Shown here: one piece after another, positions 57,701 to 64,000 of the stretch | Position numbering within the stretch: the first letter of the stretch is position 1 | Layout of the letters: each line of letters starts with the position of its first letter | DNA from: Monarcha castaneiventris obscurior | Lineage: Eukaryota; Chordata; Aves; Passeriformes; Monarchidae | Assembly (NCBI GenBank): GCA_026261815.1 | Contig: JAMPIT010000550.1 | Location: 1,116,001-1,180,000, forward strand | Length of the DNA: 64,000 bases | Direction of reading: 5' to 3' | The notes under the pieces: model-generated | What the model was told of the DNA's origin: nothing | Databases searched by the model: none | The model's input: the letters and a program-made list of their open reading frames with translations, nothing else | Made by a program: the position numbers and the translations under genes

Positions 57701-59460
57701 AATATGAATAAATATTGATATTAATTATCTCGACCTGCTTGAAGCTTCTGAAAAGTACATGTCTGGGGCTCTGCAAGGTGCGAGCTGACCTTAATTCTGC
57801 TGTCACTGAGCAGGGTGTGCTGACAGCCTTGCACGGGTGCTGATGTTTCTGCAGTGTTGGTTTTTGGGGGGGACAGGTGAGATTATGCACAGTGTGAGAA
57901 GTGAAACGTGTCCTGCAGGGCTGCAGGAGAGCAGGGATTGAGCCTTGTACTTTGTAACTTTCCTGGCTTCTCATCAGTAAACTTTCCAGTCAGGGTAACA
58001 GATGGGGACAGCTTGGATGCTGCAGATAGAGTTTGATGTTCATGGACTTGAGCCAGTGTCCTGCTGGAGCTGAGGGTTGCCTTCCAGCCCGCGGATCTCT
58101 GCAAATGAATTAATGCAGGCTCTGGGGTCATCACAAATACTCACCCTGTCCAAGGAGCAGTGGTGTGGCTGGAATACCACACCTTGTGAAGGCAGGCTCC
58201 AATCCAAAGCTGCCCTGAGCTGCTTCAGCCCTGATACAGCGCTTGCTCTTGCTGGGAGTGTTTCAGGCTGCCGTGGGAAAGCAGGGTAACACACACAGGG
58301 AGATAATGAAAGATGATGGGGAATATTCCCAAAGAAGTCTGTGTGGCTGCTGTGAGACCAAAGCCAGGGTTCTTGGCTGGGCCAGATCCTCTGCAGAGGG
58401 TGGAGGGAGCAGAGCAGGGGTGCCCGTGGGGGCTGCTCACATCTGCTACCAGGGCTGGCCAGTTCCTGCTCCTCAGCTGGCAGTGAAGGGAGGTGAGGAG
58501 GCACCCAGCCTCCACCCACCCTCCTCCAGAGGGGACCTGATGCAGCTCCTCTTCCTGCTTTAGCCCGTCTGGGTGATGAGCTCACCCTCCTGGACATCCA
58601 CAAGCCACTCCGTGCCATGGCAGATGTGGATGTTCCCTTCTTTCTGTCACTCGCCCCTGTGCTTCAGTGTCTTGCTGTCACTCCAAGGCATTACAGCCCG
58701 GGCAGGCGACATCATTTATTCCTTTCGCCCCTCTGCTAGAGGATGTCTCCTGGGTGTTTGGAGAGGCAAACCAGAGCTTGCACACAACTTGGCTGTGTGA
58801 CTGTGAGCTGGTAAATCAAGCAGAGAGACATGTCACCCTGGCTTGGGATGTTGCAGTTGTCCCTGGCTCAGCTGACAGTGCCCTCGCTGTCCCCAGTGGC
58901 TCTGGGGCCATGGCGCCGTGCTGGCAGTAAAACCTGGCTGTAAAACTCCCATTCCCTCTGGAAGCAGAGATGGGGGGATTCAGTCCTCCCCTTTTCTCCT
59001 CCCTCTCCATCACATTTCCTTGGAATAAAGCTGCTTTAAACTTCTTCCCTGGCTTGTCCTGCTGCGGCGAGTTGCATCTGCCTGTCATGTCACGTTAGTG
59101 TTCGCTGGGAGCCACGCCATGACATCCCAAGCAGACTGGCGTACCATGGAAATAAAGTTGCTCTATGTGAAAATGGAAAAGTCGCCGCTTTCCAGAAAAT
59201 AGGCTGGAGAACATCAGCTGCAAATGGGAAGGAAAAAAAAAAAGGCTTGTCTGAGTGGATGAAGGGATAGCTTTTAAAAGGCAGACCCAGCTTCCACAGA
59301 TGTCAATGGAAAGCCTTACACAAACGTTAATGGCTGTGGAGTCATGCCCTAAAGCATTATACTTTTTGGGATGATGTCAAATTGTAGCATCTTAAACGAA
59401 GCTTTTGTGTTACTATAATAAGGGATTTTTTTTGATTCGACTACTTAGGTTAGGTCTTTA
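54733..59460. other. Intergenic stretch; CpG cluster at about 57285-57500
   Basis: No gene was recognised. A small CA microsatellite lies at 55127-55148. About 57285-57500 is CpG-rich but shorter than the other clusters. AT-rich non-repetitive blocks occur at about 55370-55640, 55910-56160 and 59090-59450. The 216-codon minus-strand frame at 57004-57654 lacks any known domain. An octamer ATGCAAAT lies at 56065-56072. Confidence 0.45.
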
Positions 59461-59555
59461 GTGAAGTCACTTCACCTCTCCCTGCCCCTGGAAAACAGCT
59501 CTCATGAAACCTGTGAAACTTTATCAAGTGCTTTGAGATCTACAGGTGGAGTGAG
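59461..59555 (+). mobile_element. MIR-like SINE remnant
   Basis: GAAGTCACTTCACCTCTCC, an interrupted middle part, and then TCAAGTGCTTTGAGATCTAC follow the MIR order: the core end (aagtcacttaacctctc) and then the L2-type tail (taaagtgctttgagat). Strongly diverged. Confidence 0.65.
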
Positions 59556-61210
59556 GTTATTGGGGATGTATTGTTATTACTCTCACTAGAGAATGGTGTG
59601 AGGGAGGAAAAATGTTTGTGATTTTTTGGGCAGATCTGCAGAGGGTGGAAAAAACGAGTAATTTGTCCCCTATTAAAACATTGTGAAATACTCCGACTCT
59701 GGAATAATTTCCCTTGTGCTTTTAGAAACCCCCTGAGTTCAAAGCATCCACCCCCTGACGCTCCAGCCTAAGCTGTATCTTGTAATCTCTGCTGTACCCT
59801 TTGGGAAATCTCCCCACGGCTTTGTGTACACAAGAGAGAATCTTCTAAGGAAATTTTATTAAGAAAGACGTTTTTTTAAAGTGGGATTTAAATAGTAAGC
59901 TACATTCTCCCTGTCAGCAGTTCTCTCCCTTCATGCCTAGTGGATCCTGCTCTGGAATAGATATCCATCTCCTGTTGGGCATGTGGGCATCTCTGACAGT
60001 GAGGGCTGGTGCTGGCTGCAGAGACTGAGGGCAGTGGAGAACCTGCTGCACCCCAGCTGCTCTGGGAGGGCTTGGAGCTGGCAGCCCTGGGTCCTGGTGC
60101 TGGGACAGGTGAGTTTGCAGGAAAGGGGAGTGCTCACTCCCAGAGCAGCTCCTCCAGGATAAGCAGAGGTCACCTCCAGCCAGCCCCAGGGACGGGGACT
60201 GGGCCTTTGCCATGGTTGTGAGTTACATCTCTGTTCAAGGACACACCTTGGAACAGGCTGATAGTTAATTTTTATTGTCCGTGGTGGTCGCTGTGTGTGG
60301 TCCTTGTGGGGAGGACTCTCAGACTCGTCCTACCGAATTCCCATCGCAATCACATCACGGAGGCAGCAACAGCCAGCTGAATATTATGGATTCTTTTTGC
60401 ATTGCTCTGATAAATACTGTCTACAGGGTATGTTGCAACACATGTTACAAGTCCCAAATACAGCATTTCAGAGGCAGTACACAACTTGATAATCTCATTA
60501 TTTGCTACTCCTACACAATATAAGAGCATCATCAGATCAGCCTTATGTTTTGCTGCAATGGAAATAATTAATGAAAATCAAACTGCTGCCTATAATGTCT
60601 TTGAAAAGTGATAGAGAACATGCAGAAGCTACTCTGAAAACAGCTCCAGGACTAGAGCTTCTGAAACTTCTCACCTGAAAAAGGGAAAAATTGTTTTGCA
60701 TTCAGATTCACTTTGAAAGTTGTAAATACTTCATGGTAGTTCACTTGCAGAAAATGGTGAATTTTTAAGGGCTTATTTGTAAAACATGCATTTTGAGCTT
60801 TTAGGAGGAGCTGCTTTCAGCAGGTGCTCGTTCTGAGGGTCGCGGGTGGCTGAGCAAGGCACAGCTCTCACTGCACTGCCTCCCTCCCCAGGGCCCACAG
60901 CCACCGTCCCACGGCAGCCTGCCAGGCTCACATTGGAACATTTTTGTTAAAAATTCCATCAGAGCACAAATCTACCTGCCCATGGGCCGCCTCTGAACTG
61001 CTGCCTTGGTTGTGCTAAACGTGGAGGGATGCACTCCACACAGCAGGAAGGCAGACAGGGAGAACACTCAGAGAGCACTTTGTGAGGAAGTGTTTCTCAA
61101 GGTGCCCTCACACGGACTCAGCTCCAGCAGGGAGCAGAAATGGCAGTGCCCTGTGGCACAAAGAGCTGCCTGGTGCTCGCCCCTGCAGCGTGGTTGCCAC
61201 TGGCCCTGCA
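59556..61210. other. Intergenic stretch without a gene
   Basis: AT-rich non-repetitive blocks occur at about 59560-59900 and 60240-60800, with a GC-rich part between. No coding or RNA gene was recognised. Confidence 0.5.
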
Positions 61211-61655
61211 GGACATCGAGTCAAGAGAATGTCCTGAGGCAGAAGGAACCCCCAGGCCAACTCCTGGCCCTGCACAGGACAGCTCCAAGGGTCACACCAT
61301 GTGCCTGAGAGTGTTGTCAAACACTTCTGGAGCTCGATCAGGCTGATGCTGTGACCACTGCCCTGGAGAGCCCCTTCCAGAGCCCAGCCACCCTCTGGGG
61401 GAAGAACCTTTTTCTAATATCCAACCTAAACCTCCCCTGGCTTCAGGCCATTCCCTTGGGCTCTGTCACTGGTCACCATAGAGCAGAGAGCCTGTCCCTC
61501 CTCTTCCCCTCCTGAGGAAGCTGTAACTGCTCTGAGCTCTCCCCTCAGTCTCCTCTTCTCGAGGTGGAACGAGCCAAGTGACCTCAGCTGCTCCTTGTGT
61601 GGCTTCCCCTCCAGACCTTTCACCTTCTTCATAACCCTCCTTTGCGAGTCCATCA
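61211..61655 (-). mobile_element. CR1 LINE fragment including the ORF2 C-terminus
   Basis: This is the longest CR1 copy in the window, about 445 bases. The + strand shows TCACACCATGTGCCTGAGAG, GTGACCACTGCCCTGGAGAG, CTAATATCCAACCTAAACCT and CCCCTCAGTCTCCTCTTCTC in CR1 reverse-complement order. The minus-strand frame reads LGSFHLEKRRLRGEL and then SDRAQGNGLK, which matches the CR1 ORF2 end (L-x-x-L-E-K-R-R-L-R-G-x-L, then S-D-R-x-x-G-N-G). The last 50 or so bases of the element, including the TCACAGAAT end, are missing or unrecognisable. Confidence 0.93.
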
Positions 61656-62109
61656 TGATGCTCTAGACCTCACCAGTGTGTTTGGGCCATGGTTTGAGCT
61701 TGGGCCAGCCTAGCTCAGGTAGGAGTGTGTCCATCACAGCATTCCCTTTATGGTGTCTATGGGATTATTTTCCATTTGGACCAAGTTATTTTGACCTCCC
61801 TGGCACTGACCAGCCCAGGCTGGGGCTGGAGGTGCCCGAGCAGTGAGCAGGAGTCTCCCTCACGCTGTGTCTAAGGAGTACCCCAAGGGGCTGGCATTGC
61901 TAAGCACCGTTTAAAAGCAGTAGCAGCAGCAGGAGCTCTGTATTCATAATGAAAAATTCTTCAGCAAGCAAAGCAGTCTGAGGCATAGAAGGGAGCCTGC
62001 CCAGTTGGGAGTCATTTGCAGATGGTTCTGGTTCATTTGTTGACTGCTTTTTCTCTGTCTTCATCAGCCACCACTTCCCTTGGCTTAGCAGCACACTCGG
62101 AGCACATTC
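61656..62109. other. Intergenic stretch without a gene
   Basis: A short AGC-type microsatellite lies at 61918-61937. Nothing else was recognised. Confidence 0.5.
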
Positions 62110-62218
62110 TTTGCTTTAAGCACCTGGGAAGTCCCATTGACTTCAATGGGGCGACTAATGCTCCTGATTAAAGGTAAGTAACTGCTCCAGTGTTTTGCTA
62201 AATCTGAGGCTTGGGAAT
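62110..62218. repeat. Ancient palindromic interspersed repeat, copy C
   Basis: The centre CCCATTGACTTCAATGGG (62133-62150) is two perfect 8-base arms around CT. Complementarity resumes further out, where CTTTAA (62114-62119) pairs with TTAAAG (62168-62173). The right flank, with TAAAGGTAAGTAACTG and TGTTTTGCTAAATCTG, resembles copies A and B. I recognise the core as common in amniote noncoding DNA but cannot name the family. Confidence 0.7.
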
Positions 62219-62268
62219 AGAAATAAATGGAAGGATCCTTCCTGCACAGGATCCCATCTGGGGAAACG

Positions 62269-62306
62269 TTTACTCTGGAGGTAGAAGAATATTTACTCTG
62301 GAGGTA
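62269..62306. repeat. Two-copy direct repeat of TTTACTCTGGAGGTA, 23 bp apart
   Basis: Two exact 15-base copies at 62269-62283 and 62292-62306. Confidence 0.85.
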
Positions 62307-62589
62307 TGGCAAATTTCCTATCCACAGTGTCCTTGGCGATCTCCTTTTGGAAGCCATCCACACTGAATGTGTGCCTCCAGGCCGAACCTGGACCATTTAC
62401 TGTCATGGCTGCAGGAGGAGAAAATTTATTTCCCTGCTGTGTCCTGCTATGGAAATGCAAGAAAACTATGAAAGTGAGTAGCTCCCCTCTTGAGCGAAGG
62501 TGAGGAAGGCACTCTTCACCTTTTTAATCTTAAAAATCCTACATTAGTATTAATTTAAAGCCATTAAATAGGAGCGCTGCAGAAAATCT

Positions 62590-62700
62590 GGGTTGCACTC
62601 CAAGCTTGCTGCCTGACCTGGGCCAAGCCCTGCATGCCTCGTTCATCCACCTGCAGGGTGGGGATGATGACCCAGGCATCTCTAGGGAAGTGTTGACAGC
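62590..62700 (+). mobile_element. MIR-like SINE remnant
   Basis: GCTGCCTGACCTGGGCCAAG, then TGCAGGGTGGGGATGATGAC and a GGGAAGTGTTGA tail fit the MIR order: tgtgaccttgggcaag, then aaatggggataatga, then tgtaaagtgcttga. Diverged but colinear. Confidence 0.7.
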
Positions 62701-64000
62701 AAGTCTGGCCTTACAGAGGGGAGGGTGAAGAGGCCAAGCTGTGGTGCCCTGAGCTCCTGGTCACTGAGGCCCTGGCTGGAAGAGCCCTCACTGTCCCTGA
62801 GCCCACACACAACACATTCTGTGCTTCAGGGACCGACAGCCTGGTGGGGTTTGTGATCTTTTGTCTCTAGTAGTTATACCTGCTAGTTATTAGTTTTAAT
62901 TACGTACAGAGCAGTGTTTTATAGGCAAACAGAAGATAAGTTTCCTGTTCCGTAGGCTCCATAAGGTAAAGTCAGCAATGAGTGAGTAAGGGCAGACACA
63001 AAATGTTTTGGAGGAGGTGGAGGAGGAGGAGGGAGGTGAGGAAGCCACCTCACCTTTCAGAGCACAAAGAGCATGGCAGGGTGACCCTGCTTGCCACCAA
63101 AGCGGGGTGGGAGAAGTAAAACCAGCACTCCCTGAGCACTTTGTTTGAGGCTGGCTCGGTCATGCCGCAGGCTGTCCCCTGCAAAGGCTCCCAGGTGGGA
63201 GCAGGTCTGCTGTGAGTGCTCTGCCTGACGGTGAGAGCGGATTTCTGAGAGCGTTAAGTGCTGGACCAGGACAGAACTAATGGGCTACTGGCCTCGGGGG
63301 ACTAATGGGCTGGCTAATAAGGACATGGATTTTGACATGGCAGAGCAAATAAGAATTGGCAGGCATTAACCTCAGACATGTCTGCTACCTAGAGAAATCC
63401 AAGCCCCTCTCTCGCTCCTCGTTCTGTTTAGCATATTAATGTTTAATTCCATTAGCATCAGCAGCGGTGGCTGCTGCTCGGCCTGGGAGCTGCTCGGGCG
63501 AGCCTCGGGAGGTGCTGCTCCTGGAAAGGGGACCTGGTGGCTGGCAGGGAGCCAGGATCAGCCCCTGCCCCGCTCAGCAGCGGTTCCTAACCCTGCTGTG
63601 GCTCCCAGCATCTGCCTCTCCTTCGTGCTCCCCTGCCAATGCAGCATCAGCCGCTGCTGCCCGCTCCACAGGCTGTCTCCTCCCTGACACATGGCTTGTG
63701 CATTCCATCTCTGTTCACCGGAGGGATTTTCCATCTTTTTCTCTCTCTCTCCCCTCTACTTTCACCCCCTTGCCTTTCATGTTCAGGGTGCAATGCCTAT
63801 GCGCCTTCCAGGAGAGGCAGGGTTGCAGGGGCTGCTTCCAGGATGGAAATAGGACAGGGCAAGAGCTCCTCACAAAGAAATGAACCATGTTGATTCATCT
63901 CCTCGAGTCTCCCCGCTCTGCTCTCCTCACTAAGTGGCAGTGGCAGCAGCAGCATGGTGTTCAGTGGTGCATTTCCCTGTGTTCGACCCGGCAGCCCTGC
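62701..64000. other. Intergenic stretch to the right edge
   Basis: A GGA-type purine repeat lies at 63010-63042. AT-rich sequence occurs at about 62860-63000. No gene was recognised. Open frames at 63439-63893 have no known domain. Confidence 0.5.
63010..63042 (+). repeat. GGA microsatellite-like purine tract
   Basis: Repeated GGAGGA/GGTGGA units form an almost pure purine stretch with some G-quadruplex potential. Confidence 0.8.

Noticed and set aside
61426..61656. A 76-codon minus-strand frame with a clear protein family resemblance
   Set aside because: The resemblance is to the CR1 ORF2 C-terminus, so it is part of the LINE fragment and not a host gene.
1..64000. CRISPR array, prokaryotic operon, toxin or viral gene, or an undescribed multi-gene system
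   Set aside because: The DNA is vertebrate, with split gene structure and CR1 and MIR-like repeats. The tandem arrays have no spacer-repeat organisation, and no cluster of coding genes exists in the window.
1..64000. tRNA, rRNA or microRNA genes
   Set aside because: No cloverleaf with A and B boxes, no ribosomal segment and no known microRNA hairpin was recognised by eye. A covariance-model search would be needed to exclude small RNAs.

Overview
The window looks like nuclear DNA of a bird. The main evidence is several CR1 LINE fragments. Four of them carry the typical avian CR1 3'-end sequence, seen here in reverse complement as a start near TCACAGAATGG followed by a stretch such as GGGACCTTAAAGAT. 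The DNA is gene-poor, its genes are split by introns, and it has CpG clusters, minisatellites and very old interspersed repeats. Nothing in it is prokaryotic, and there are no CRISPR arrays or operons. The species cannot be named from the sequence.

Only one protein-coding feature is convincing: the last coding exon (20750-21339, + strand) of a delta-2 protocadherin, which I identify as PCDH19. It starts at a clear 3' splice site and encodes the final 195 residues of the cytoplasmic tail, ending in RRLKDIVL and a TGA stop. A long 3'UTR follows, with candidate poly(A) signals at 21998-22015, 25266-25271 and 25552-25557. The most distal signal would give a 3'UTR of about 4.2 kb.

Positions 1-20749 are read as the upstream intron of this gene. 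They hold a 22-bp minisatellite (2552-2959), a small 21-bp tandem repeat, an avian CR1 copy (7109-7412), an older CR1 copy that still shows ORF2 C-terminal similarity (8655-8815), two MIR-like SINE remnants and AT-rich stretches that may be conserved noncoding elements. No earlier PCDH19 exon was recognised there.

Positions 25576-64000 appear to be intergenic. They contain three CpG-dense segments (about 26400-27330, 30540-30970 and 40185-40600), a minisatellite with units of about 48-60 bp (30090-30366), CR1 fragments of different ages, MIR-like remnants and three copies of what looks like one old palindromic repeat (33277-33412, 48431-48545, 62110-62218). Many open frames in GC-rich DNA have no recognisable family and are not called as genes. 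The layout fits the known position of PCDH19 beside a large gene-poor interval in amniotes. I found no undescribed multi-gene system. The items most worth checking are the CpG-dense segments, the palindromic repeat family, the minisatellite organisation and the 3'UTR structure.
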